From DASPLH01 sp035627675 (GTDB lineage Bacteria > Acidobacteriota > Terriglobia > Terriglobales > Acidobacteriaceae): a DNA stretch of 29,982 nucleotides. Within the stretch, counting starts at the first letter, position 1, and every line of letters begins with the position of its first letter. The notes beneath the pieces are model-generated. The model was not told the DNA's origin. It ran no database searches and saw only the letters and a list, made by a program, of their open reading frames with translations. The DNA lies in contig DASPLH010000001.1 in the NCBI GenBank assembly GCA_035627675.1, positions 1 through 29,982 of the forward strand, read 5' to 3'. Position numbers and translations under genes: made by a program. Below are positions 1-6,425 of the stretch, in pieces.

Positions 1-238
1 GCCAGTTCATTCCGGCGATGCGGTCCTTGATCGTGTTGATCGCCTTGCGTGCCACCGGAGTCTCCGCAAACCGTCGCAGGTTTTCCGGAGTCCTCTTCGG
101 CATTGCCGCAGTCCGTGCCCCGTACGATCTGCCGATCGAGGGCAGTGCCGCCGTCCTGCGTGCAACCTCCTCCCGCCCGCCAAACACACGAATGCCCGTG
201 CGCCGCACCGGCGCCAATAGCCTCTCAACGATGTTCAT
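1..238 (-). CDS. Phage portal protein, N-terminal part (runs off the left edge)
   Basis: The reading frame opens with ATG at 238 and stays open for 79 codons to the window edge. GAGGA lies 7 bases upstream of the ATG, which supports this start. The visible N-terminus is basic, and residues about 52-79 read ENLRRFAETPVARKAINTIK followed by a segment ending in GMNW. That arrangement resembles the start of phage portal proteins, in which a 'RRF..TPV.R.AI..I...IA...W' segment precedes the clip and wing core. Portal proteins form the dodecameric DNA channel at a phage vertex and dock the terminase. The position downstream of a large terminase on the same strand agrees with the usual order terL then portal. 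Most of the protein is missing, so the call rests on the short motif and the context. It is the last gene seen in this leftward block. Confidence 0.6.
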   Translation of the reverse strand, partial: MNIVERLLAPVRRTGIRVFGGREEVARRTAALPSIGRSYGARTAAMPKRTPENLRRFAETPVARKAINTIKDRIAGMNW

Positions 239-272
239 GAATTGTCCTCGTGCGCGCGCAATCCGCTCGGCG

Positions 273-302
273 CTAAAAGCAAAAGCCCCCGAACGGGGGC
301 TT
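273..302 (-). terminator. Intrinsic terminator after the DUF3037 gene
   Basis: The 9-base arms AAGCCCCCG (283-291) and CGGGGGCTT (294-302) pair perfectly. On the minus strand they are followed by TTGCTTTTAG. The hairpin lies 20 bases past the DUF3037 stop codon and ahead of the portal-like gene, so it should separate the two transcripts. Confidence 0.8.
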
Positions 303-322
303 GGGATCGAATTCTCGGTTTC

Positions 323-1153
323 TTACAATCGCATCTCGCGGCGGATGTTCTCCCCGATTCGCGGCAGGTCGGCGACGGTCGCCACCTGTATGTCGCCCGC
401 CGAGAGTGTCGCCAACGCAAAACTCACCGCATCGTCGTCGCGATCCAGTTCGCTCTCGACGATGGCCGTCAGGTCCGCCCTTGCGCCCTCCTGCCTCGAC
501 ACTCCCTCTCGCAGCTTCGGCATCGTGAACGCCAGCACCTTGGCCGAGCTCACGTCCGTCGCCAGCGAAACTGCATGGTACATATGCACCGTCCCGTTCG
601 GACGGTAGGCGCAATCGATTTTCAGCGGGTCGCCGCGGTCGCCATACTCCGCAACCGGCAGGTTGCGCCGCATCAGCGGCCAAACGCCCTGGCGCTCAAA
701 CTCCCGGCGCATGGTCGCGAAGATCTGCTGGCGCCCGCTGACGTCCTTCGAACCCTTGCGGCTGCGCTCCAGGTACATCTGCGCGAGGCTTGCCAGCTCT
801 TCCTGCGGCGAAACGGCCAGCAGCCCCTTGGGCTCAGTCAGTTGCACCGCGTTGCTGAAAGTCTCGCCCATGCGCTTCAGCAACCATTGCTTGTCGGATC
901 CGCCCTCGATCAACCGGTCCTTGATCTCGCGCTCGAGCCCTTCCAACAGGTCCACGTCGGCATCGGGATCGAGGCAACGCACCCGCTTCCAATCCCGCGT
1001 GAAGCGCACATCGGCGAAACCGCCCTCGTCCGCCGTATAGAGCATCACGCCAATGTTGACGAATTCTCCCTTCACCGCATCTGGGACGTAGCGCAGCAGG
1101 AAGAACTCGCAAGGCCTGCGTTCAGGCATCCGGATTGGCTCTTTGCTCTTCAA
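323..1153 (-). CDS. DUF3037 family protein, partner of a HipA-like kinase
   Basis: This 276-residue protein resembles the DUF3037 family; residues about 14-37 (CEFFLLRYVPDAVKGEFVNI, then GVML) are the conserved family opening. The function of the family is unknown. The chosen TTG at 1153 has AAGGA 8 bases upstream; an ATG eight codons further in (1129) is the alternative. It follows the HipA-like gene with a gap of only 14 bases and is closed by a terminator, so the two form a bicistronic unit. From memory, DUF3037 genes often sit next to HipA-like kinase genes, which suggests a joint function. No membrane segment or signal peptide is visible. The protein is acidic and probably cytoplasmic. 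Whether it acts as antitoxin, substrate or effector of the kinase cannot be told from the sequence. Confidence 0.75.
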   Translation of the reverse strand: MKSKEPIRMPERRPCEFFLLRYVPDAVKGEFVNIGVMLYTADEGGFADVRFTRDWKRVRCLDPDADVDLLEGLEREIKDRLIEGGSDKQWLLKRMGETFSNAVQLTEPKGLLAVSPQEELASLAQMYLERSRKGSKDVSGRQQIFATMRREFERQGVWPLMRRNLPVAEYGDRGDPLKIDCAYRPNGTVHMYHAVSLATDVSSAKVLAFTMPKLREGVSRQEGARADLTAIVESELDRDDDAVSFALATLSAGDIQVATVADLPRIGENIRREMRL

Positions 1154-1167
1154 CGCTGCTGTCCTTG

Positions 1168-1974
1168 TCAGTGAACCTGGTCAATCCAGTTCGGAAACGG
1201 CTGTCGTGTCGAGTCCTTGAACTCCAAAATCAACTCTGCCACACGTCCTTTTCGTTGCGCCAGTTGCTCCACCAATTGTTCCAGGTCCGTAGTGTCGCCA
1301 TACCACTCCGGCGGAATATCGCGAGCGCAAGACCAGATCGTCTCCTCGTCCATCCCCTCGATGCGTGACAGCCAGGGCTGGAAACTCTCCCATCCCGTGA
1401 CTCCACGATATACCTCATTCCTGGCATAGACACCCCTCAGCGGCGCATCCGTGAACCGCCATTCTCCCGCATTGAAACAGTAGCCCTGATCGATAAACGT
1501 AGCTGTAAACTTCCGCTCCCGGCTCTTCCGCCAGAACGCGGCCTGTCGTCCGTTCGAGTTGCAGGTCCACTTATCGAGCGCCAGGATCCCGGCGAAAGCG
1601 TTCAGGTTGCGAACCCGGTCCAGCATGTGTTCCGGAAGGTAGTCGTAAACGACGCCGTCCGCCGGATCCACCACGTACCGGGAGCCGAATTGCGCGCCGG
1701 CCTGGCACCGCAACGATCCATGCGCCAATTGCACGGCGAGCTCCGGGGTATGATCGACCAGCCAGCCGTCCACCATCACGATGTCCGTTGACGGCACTGG
1801 CAGGCCGGCCCTCTCCGCCAGCCGTGTCGCAAACAGCTCATTGGCCAGCACTCTCCGGTGCTGCGGGTTGTTCTGGAACTTCACAACATACAGTTCGCCG
1901 TCGGAGCAACGCATCAGGTGGCTCTGCGCTCCACCCCTCATCCTGCGAACATGTTGTATGGCCGTGATAGACAA
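1168..1974 (-). CDS. HipA-like kinase-domain protein
   Basis: This 268-residue protein has the layout of the stand-alone HipA-like kinase family. The VVKF segment places the ATP-binding lysine at K32. LALDKW around D134, with N139 and R143-Q144, looks like the catalytic loop. FIDQGYCF around D162 looks like the metal-binding 'DxG' position. It is much shorter than HipA toxins (about 440 residues) and lacks the HipA N-terminal subdomain, so it belongs to the small HipA-like group rather than to classical HipAB. The frame starts with TTG at 1974; ATG at 1941 would remove part of the conserved N-terminus (QHVRRMRGG) and is less likely. The DUF3037 gene follows after 14 bases. A Ser/Thr-directed kinase or nucleotidyl-transfer activity is inferred from the family; the target is unknown. 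It sits between the phage terminase and portal-like genes. Confidence 0.75.
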   Translation of the reverse strand: MSITAIQHVRRMRGGAQSHLMRCSDGELYVVKFQNNPQHRRVLANELFATRLAERAGLPVPSTDIVMVDGWLVDHTPELAVQLAHGSLRCQAGAQFGSRYVVDPADGVVYDYLPEHMLDRVRNLNAFAGILALDKWTCNSNGRQAAFWRKSRERKFTATFIDQGYCFNAGEWRFTDAPLRGVYARNEVYRGVTGWESFQPWLSRIEGMDEETIWSCARDIPPEWYGDTTDLEQLVEQLAQRKGRVAELILEFKDSTRQPFPNWIDQVH

Positions 1975-2095
1975 GCGCGTCTTTCGTCCTGTCGAGGTAA
2001 ACCTTGAACTCTAACCGATCGTTCGCATCGACGACGTGAGCGACGTCACACTCCCGTCTCGCGATACTTCACTCCCGCGATCCCGTTCGCGCAAC

Positions 2096-2183
2096 GTGCC
2101 CCGCCTTCGCGGCGTGGGCACCCCACCTTCGCGGCGCATGGTGCCCCACCTTCCGCGGAGCCGAAGGCGCAGCTAAGGTGGGA
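2096..2183 (+). repeat. Three direct GC-rich repeat units plus an inverted partial copy
   Basis: Within the gap between the terminase and the HipA-like gene, units starting at 2096, 2118 and 2141 share a core close to GTGCCCCACCTTCGCGG, with a spacing of 22-23 bases. A shorter inverted copy (TAAGGTGGGA, 2174-2183) follows. The rest of the gap (1975-2095) shows no gene. The units look like a dispersed intergenic repeat family; their role is not evident. Confidence 0.6.
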
Positions 2184-2188
2184 TCCTC

Positions 2189-3685
2189 TCACCCACGGCC
2201 CACCCACCTCTCCCGAACCGCCAGCGCGATCGCCATCGCCATGATGGCGTCGTCGTGCTCGCCCGCCGCCGCGGCCGCCCGCCCGGTTTCGTCCCGCACA
2301 AACGTGCGAAACTCACCCATCAACCGGCGGCTGCTGAAGAGCTCCGGCGCGGTCGCCACCGTTGCGCCCAGGCTCTCCAGCATCGCCGGCCTGGTCACCA
2401 CCGTCGTCAGCCATCCCGCTTTTCCATCCTGCTCAAACAGGTTCCCGTAACGCTCCTTCGCCTTCAGCATGGCCAGAACCGCGTGCCCATGGTTGTTGCG
2501 TTCCACGGCCACGATCGCCCCGTTGTATTCCCGGCCGAGGGCGGCCGCCGTGCGCGCCAGCTCTTCCGGACTGGCATGCCCGTACCACTCCGCGCACTGC
2601 ATCCCCGTTTTTCTCTCGATCACCTGGACACAGCCGTAGTCGCCTGCGCTGCCGCCCTCGGATGCATCGACCCCAACCACGTACTCGCGATGAGGAACGG
2701 CGGGCCAGTAGATTTCCAGCCTCCCGCGATCCCGTGTCTCGGCCGGCGCGCTCAACCGGCTCGCTCGCGCCTCGAGCATCTTCACCTCAAACACACAGTC
2801 GCCACTGGCGGCGAAGCACGTCTCCGCATCCTCGGCATACTCCTCGCGAGCCCGCTCTCCGAACTCCATCTGCTTGGCACGCCGGAATGCAATCTGCTCC
2901 GGAGGCAGTCCGTACAGCGCCACCAGTTCTTCCTCGTCCTCGCGCAGTTCGCCGATCTCCACGCCCTCCAGCCTGTATCTCGGCTCCAGCCACCACGGGA
3001 AGAAGTGGCGCACGTAGGCCATCTCTTCCGCCCGCTGCCACTCCCGGTAGAAGCATCCCTGCGATCCCTTCGGCGTGGACTCGATCACGACCTCGCCGCC
3101 CGGCGCCACCGCCGCCCGCAGCGATGCCAGCGTGTCCGCCGCATCCGCGGGCCAGAAGGCCAACTCAGAACAATGCAAGTTCTGGATCGTCAGCCCCCGG
3201 CCCGCGTTCGGGTCCGCCGCGGTTTCAACGCGGTATTCGCTATCGAGTCGCGGAAACACGATTTGGCGGACGTTGGCGCGCGACGTTTGCAGCGCGCCCT
3301 GGCGCAGCGGTTCCGGCAGGTTCTCCAGGAACCGGTGCACGATGCGAAAGATCTCCTGTGCGGACTTCAGGTCATGGGCCACCTGCACCGTCAACGTCCC
3401 GGGCCTGGTGATCGTATTCAGGAAAAACCGCCCCGCAACCCACGTCGTCATTCCCAACTGCCGGGCCTTCAGCACGATGTTTGCCTGTCCGCGCCTGCGC
3501 TCGAACTCCTCCTGCGCACGGTTCAGCCGCAGCGGCCTGAGCTGCCCATCCTTGTCCCGCACTTTCAAAAGCGAAACGGCCAGGAATTCCCTGGCCGTCC
3601 TCCACTCGCCTTCCACAGCTTCGTCCAGATGAGGCCCCATGCGCAGCAGCAGGTCAAGGTCTGCCTCGAATAGCCCCGACTTCAT
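2189..3685 (-). CDS. Phage terminase large subunit (DNA-packaging ATPase and nuclease)
   Basis: This 498-residue protein carries both expected TerL domains. The N-terminal ATPase has a deviant Walker A (KARQLGMTT, residues 73-81), a Walker B-like LHCSELAFW (170-178) and the coupling motif ESTPKG (202-207). The C-terminal RNase H-like nuclease shows D340 in VVGVDASEGG, E395 in VAVERNNHG and D478/D479 in EHDDAIMA. All key acidic residues are present, so the enzyme may be functional. TerL would dock on the portal, translocate DNA into the prohead and cut concatemers. The start at 3685 was chosen because an upstream extension would run through the terminator hairpin at 3712-3731. The length is normal for TerL. 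The phosphatase gene lies upstream and the HipA-like gene downstream, which is unusual company for a terminase. Confidence 0.9.
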   Translation of the reverse strand: MKSGLFEADLDLLLRMGPHLDEAVEGEWRTAREFLAVSLLKVRDKDGQLRPLRLNRAQEEFERRRGQANIVLKARQLGMTTWVAGRFFLNTITRPGTLTVQVAHDLKSAQEIFRIVHRFLENLPEPLRQGALQTSRANVRQIVFPRLDSEYRVETAADPNAGRGLTIQNLHCSELAFWPADAADTLASLRAAVAPGGEVVIESTPKGSQGCFYREWQRAEEMAYVRHFFPWWLEPRYRLEGVEIGELREDEEELVALYGLPPEQIAFRRAKQMEFGERAREEYAEDAETCFAASGDCVFEVKMLEARASRLSAPAETRDRGRLEIYWPAVPHREYVVGVDASEGGSAGDYGCVQVIERKTGMQCAEWYGHASPEELARTAAALGREYNGAIVAVERNNHGHAVLAMLKAKERYGNLFEQDGKAGWLTTVVTRPAMLESLGATVATAPELFSSRRLMGEFRTFVRDETGRAAAAAGEHDDAIMAMAIALAVRERWVGRG

Positions 3686-3700
3686 TCCCAACCCGCTTTC

Positions 3701-3731
3701 GCCAAAATGAAAACCGCCCGGCCGGGCGGTT
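3701..3731 (-). terminator. Intrinsic terminator between the phosphatase and terminase genes
   Basis: AACCGCCCGG (3712-3721) and CCGGGCGGTT (3722-3731) form a perfect 20-base palindrome. On the minus strand it is followed by TTCATTTTGG. A second hairpin (3773-3793, nine-base arms with one mismatch, loop GAA) lies closer to the phosphatase stop but lacks a T-run. Confidence 0.75.
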
Positions 3732-3811
3732 CCAAACCATCCAAATGTTACCAATCACCACTAGGTGCCCTGCCCTCTCGCGAAGCGACAGGGTGGGGAC
3801 GTTCGCCTTCC

Positions 3812-4264
3812 TCAGCTTTCGACCTTTTCGTACTCTCGCATGAAGTCTTCGACGCTCCGCACGTACACGTCCGCGAAATCCACCACGTAGCGCTTCGACT
3901 GGATCATTTCTTTCGCGACTTCCAGTTCGTGTCCCATGGCACGCAGCACCGCAAGCGCCATCATCGGAGCCCGGTGCACGCCCGCCGCGCAGTGTATGAA
4001 CACCCGGTTCGACGGATCTCTGAGCGCCGACAACGCGAACTCCACGCCTCTCCGGAATACCTCCGGCGGCTTCGGCTGGAAGTCGTCATCGACCGGGTTC
4101 CATAAAACGGACACCCCGAACGGCTCAGCCAGCGGACTGTCGTCGAACTCAATCTGCATGTCGATCACATGCGTTATCCCCGCCTCTGCCACCCTGGCCA
4201 TCTTCTCCGGCACCCAGATGCCCCCACCGACCGCGATCCGGTCGGTGATCCAAGTCATGTCCAT
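3812..4264 (-). CDS. Dual-specificity/tyrosine phosphatase-like protein
   Basis: This 150-residue protein consists of one cysteine-phosphatase domain. The signature HCAAGVHRAP (residues 91-100) fits HC(X5)R, with nucleophile C92 and R98. The acidic run D59-D61 in NPVDDDF is placed where the general-acid Asp of dual-specificity phosphatases lies. The N-terminus (WITDRIAVGGG, then THVIDM) is the usual 'I...l.lGg......gIthVI' opening of this family. The start at 4264 is supported by AAGGA five bases upstream; an ATG 13 codons earlier has no such site. The protein should be cytoplasmic and hydrolyse phosphate monoesters, most likely on a protein, though an RNA or sugar phosphate cannot be excluded. 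Its own terminator follows. It lies within the phage-like block upstream of terL, with a HipA-like kinase on the other side of terL. Confidence 0.85.
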   Translation of the reverse strand: MDMTWITDRIAVGGGIWVPEKMARVAEAGITHVIDMQIEFDDSPLAEPFGVSVLWNPVDDDFQPKPPEVFRRGVEFALSALRDPSNRVFIHCAAGVHRAPMMALAVLRAMGHELEVAKEMIQSKRYVVDFADVYVRSVEDFMREYEKVES

Positions 4265-4310
4265 GCGAGTCCTTAGCTGCCGCCGGTACTGCGGTCGCGA
4301 CAATTCGATT

Positions 4311-4823
4311 CTAAACGTGCGCTGCCCTGCGTACCCGTTTCGCCTCGTCCCCGAGGCCCAACCGCTCGAACAAAAGGTCGACCAGCTTCTTTTCAGAGGC
4401 GGAGCCGTTCTCCTCCCCGAGGAATGCCCGGATGTCCGCCAACTCGAAAAGAAGCTTCACATCTTGATGGCTCCCGGACTTCGCGCGCTGTACCATCGCC
4501 GCCAGAATCGCCGGAACCTCTTCTCGAACCGTGTCCCTCGGCCGGCTCTTAAGCCGCTTCAGCAGCTCGCCTACTTCGGTCTCCCCCGTCCACGTCGATG
4601 GAACTGCCTTATCGCCATCCCGATCCTTATTCTGGTTCCGCTTCTGAGCCTTCTTCGGAACACCGCCCGGCTTAGTTCGTCCGGCTTTGTTCCCGAGCGC
4701 GCCCGCGTTCTTAGCCTTCGGCTTCTTTCGCGTCCCACCCGAATCGTTACTCCCCGCCTTCTTACGACCCGTGCCGGTACTGGCAGCTCCGGGACGGCCG
4801 CCTGGACCTTTCACGTTTTTCAC
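4311..4823 (-). CDS. Basic protein, possible small terminase or DNA-binding partner
   Basis: I do not recognise the family. The protein (170 residues from GTG at 4823) has a low-complexity, Lys/Arg/Gly-rich first half, including KPKAKNAGALGNKAGRTKPG, and an alpha-helical second half rich in Leu, Glu and Arg (VPAILAAMVQRAKSG, LLFELADIRAFLG, KLVDLLFERLGL). A basic disordered tail with a small helical body upstream of terL fits a DNA-binding packaging partner such as a small terminase, but no small-terminase signature is clear. The GTG at 4823 is preceded by AGGGGA ten bases upstream; the frame stays open to a GTG at 4901, which has no good ribosome site. The phosphatase gene begins 46 bases downstream. 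Function is inferred only from context. Confidence 0.55.
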   Translation of the reverse strand: MKNVKGPGGRPGAASTGTGRKKAGSNDSGGTRKKPKAKNAGALGNKAGRTKPGGVPKKAQKRNQNKDRDGDKAVPSTWTGETEVGELLKRLKSRPRDTVREEVPAILAAMVQRAKSGSHQDVKLLFELADIRAFLGEENGSASEKKLVDLLFERLGLGDEAKRVRRAAHV

Positions 4824-5051
4824 CTGCTTGATTCCCCTAAGTTCAGAATAGCAATTGCAACCGCCCAAACCGCTCATCCCGCGCGAAACTAAATCTTCCA
4901 CCGTTTCAGCGACTTACGTGGATTTGAGCCTCCTGACCCTCTTGACAAGGTTTTTGCACAGCCTGTCGGCGACGGCGTTCATCGCCAGGTTGTCGCTCTC
5001 CGCGACTCCCGAGGTGAGGACGATCTCTTGGACCTCGCCCGCAAATCGCGT

Positions 5052-5089
5052 GAGGAAAAACAAAAAGCCCGTCGCTGGCGGCGACGGGC
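5052..5089 (-). terminator. Strong intrinsic terminator after the sigma-region-4-like gene
   Basis: GCCCGTCGC (5067-5075) and GCGACGGGC (5081-5089) pair perfectly around a five-base loop. On the minus strand TTTTTGTTTTT follows directly. The hairpin lies 34 bases past the stop at 5124. From here to the next gene start (4823) I see no convincing gene, so this stretch probably holds the promoter of the basic protein. Confidence 0.9.
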
Positions 5090-5123
5090 AAACATGCCTC
5101 TTCCCGGTTCCCGGGCTCATCCC

Positions 5124-5591
5124 TTAGGCTTCTGCCAGCGCCTGGATATCCCTCACGATCTCGGACCGCCGAACTGGTTTCTTCGGCGGCAGCGTCGAGA
5201 GCGTCTTCATCAGTCCGCAGTCGAGCATCAGCCCCGACAGCTCATCCAGGGCTTGAGGATAGACCCTCCGGACGTGCTGTTCCGACATCCCGAGCAGGTC
5301 CGCTGCCTGTTCCTGGGTGTATTCCATCAGCACAACGGCCGCAAGGATTCGGAGCGAGCGCATGTCGAGCTTCTCCATGCACCGCTCCATATCGTGAACA
5401 AAGATTACGATCTCCTCGAACGTGTGCATCCGGTACGACGTGACTTTGGCGCGAAATCCCTGCCCTCCCAGCACCGAAGGCAGCCGTCCGATGTCCATCG
5501 ACATCCGGAAATATCGCTTCAGCATCGCAATCGCGTAATCCCTGTACAGCGGCAGATCCAGTTCTTCCGAAGTGGGCCTCGTGTTCGTCAT
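5124..5591 (-). CDS. Sigma-70 region 4-like HTH regulator
   Basis: This 155-residue protein carries one clear DNA-binding element. Residues 91-112 (YTQEQAADLLGMSEQHVRRV and on) form a helix-turn-helix of the sigma region 4 type, in which 'T..EiA..LG.S...V......AL..L' is diagnostic. The preceding helix (LRILAAVVLME) fits as well. No sigma region 2 is visible; the N-terminal 80 residues are helical and unassigned. Phages often use such region-4-only proteins as transcription activators of late or packaging genes, which would suit its place upstream of the terminase. The ATG at 5591 overlaps the stop of the zinc-ribbon gene as ATGA, so the two are translationally coupled. A strong terminator ends this transcript. 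A regulatory role is likely; its target promoters are unknown. Confidence 0.65.
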   Translation of the reverse strand: MTNTRPTSEELDLPLYRDYAIAMLKRYFRMSMDIGRLPSVLGGQGFRAKVTSYRMHTFEEIVIFVHDMERCMEKLDMRSLRILAAVVLMEYTQEQAADLLGMSEQHVRRVYPQALDELSGLMLDCGLMKTLSTLPPKKPVRRSEIVRDIQALAEA

Positions 5592-5848
5592 TGCAGGCCC
5601 CCTTGCTGGATCCGCCATACCCCACTTGCCGCGTAACCGGCGATCACCCCATTCCGGTTGCCGCTCGAAGCCTCTATGCGCTTGATCCGGTTCGTCCAGG
5701 ACGCCGGCAACCCCGCCCATGCCTCGACGCACGCCGGGCAACAGACTTCCTGTGCCCCCGCTCGCCGCAGCCAAAGCCCGCCGCAGCACTCGCAGTACTT
5801 CAGTTCGATCCGTGTCTTCCCGATCCCTGTTTCCTCAGTAGCCCTCAT
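5588..5848 (-). CDS. Small zinc-ribbon protein
   Basis: This 86-residue protein has two cysteine clusters, CECC (C19, C21, C22) and CCPAC (C36, C37, C40), about 14 residues apart, which should bind one zinc ion as a ribbon. The C-terminal half is basic and aromatic (WTNRIKR, GVWRI). The ATG at 5848 has GAGGGGG just upstream, and the stop overlaps the next start as ATGA. It therefore forms a coupled pair with the sigma-region-4-like gene and may act with it on DNA or RNA polymerase. I do not recognise a named family. An 83-base palindrome lies in its leader, so its expression may be attenuated or repressor-controlled. Confidence 0.6.
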   Translation of the reverse strand: MRATEETGIGKTRIELKYCECCGGLWLRRAGAQEVCCPACVEAWAGLPASWTNRIKRIEASSGNRNGVIAGYAASGVWRIQQGGLQ

Positions 5849-5869
5849 GTCCCCCTCAACAACGAAAAG

Positions 5870-5952
5870 GCCCTGCGCCCGGACAACGGTGGTAACCGAA
5901 AGTCCTCGCATTCGAGTACTTTGCAATTACCACCGTCATCTGGACGCAGGGC
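5870..5952. repeat. 83-base imperfect palindrome (extended hairpin)
   Basis: The outer arms 5870-5895 and 5927-5952 (26 bases each) match with four mismatches, running from GCCCTGCG to ACGGTGGTAA on the left and complementary on the right. The inner arms AAAGTCCTCG (5899-5908) and CGAGTACTTT (5913-5922) match with one mismatch around CATT. On the minus strand the structure is followed by GCCTTTTCGTTGTT, so it could terminate or attenuate transcription into the zinc-ribbon gene. A protein-binding site or a small mobile element are alternatives. Confidence 0.7.
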
Positions 5953-6057
5953 TCGTTTCTGTTACGATGACCTGCTAGTTGTATGAACTTGACGCCCGCA
6001 GTTCGCGGCCCTGCGGCACGTGCTTATGCCTACTCGCGCCTCAGGCTGCTGTGCGGC

Positions 6058-6276
6058 TTACAACAATCGTTCGTCACTCCTTCGGCTGAAGTATCCCTCT
6101 TCATACCCCGACTTAAGGATTGTCCCGTTCTGGACAATCACCGATACGCGTCCGGTGAACCTCAGGCTTTCCAGGAGTTTCACCGTCGCCGACGACAGCA
6201 ATTCGGATTCCCGCACCTTGCGCCGGAATTCGACAAAGGTACAGCCCTCCGCTTCACATCCCTTTACGGAACACAT
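6058..6276 (-). CDS. Small hypothetical protein with a Cys-rich N-terminus
   Basis: The frame of 72 codons begins with ATG at 6276, preceded by a GAAGG-like segment and AAGG close to the start. The N-terminus has three cysteines in twelve residues (C2, C7, C12). The rest is a plausible mixed fold with a beta-rich stretch (GRVSVIVQNG) and a charged end. No family is recognised. It lies between the palindrome and the divergent repressor, the place where phage-like regions keep early regulatory genes such as Cro-like or excisionase-like proteins. A minus-strand TTGACT (6350-6355) upstream could be the -35 box of its promoter, but the matching -10 is poor. The composition looks coding, yet without relatives the call stays uncertain. 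Confidence 0.45.
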   Translation of the reverse strand: MCSVKGCEAEGCTFVEFRRKVRESELLSSATVKLLESLRFTGRVSVIVQNGTILKSGYEEGYFSRRSDERLL

Positions 6277-6396
6277 AGGCCTTCACCCTTCCAGCATTGG
6301 GTGTAATGCTTTTACCTTGAATGCCCGTATCCTGACGCAGCGGCCCGTGCAAGTCAACAATTTGTTTTCACGTGGAATTAGGCTTGCGAATTTCTG

Positions 6397-6411
6397 ATAG
6401 CTGAAAGCTAT
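6397..6411. promoter_or_regulatory. Inverted repeat just upstream of the repressor start, possible operator
   Basis: ATAGCT-GAA-AGCTAT is a perfect 6-base inverted repeat with a three-base spacer. It ends two bases before the GAGGTG ribosome site of the repressor. A self-controlling operator is one reading; an mRNA hairpin that hides the ribosome site is another. Confidence 0.4.
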
Positions 6412-6425
6412 AGAGGTGTTGTCCA

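Noticed and set aside
2255..3673. A 472-codon plus-strand frame, and similar long frames at 21531-22817 and 242-1174
   Set aside because: Each is antisense to a well-supported gene (terminase, MshEN/fliN, DUF3037), with Arg/His/Pro-rich products and no recognisable domain.
4914..5120. A 68-codon minus-strand frame between the terminator at 5052-5089 and the basic protein gene
   Set aside because: The frame would run through a strong terminator hairpin, and no start with a ribosome site exists downstream of it. The C-terminal part looks protein-like and could be a gene remnant, but this is not enough for a call.
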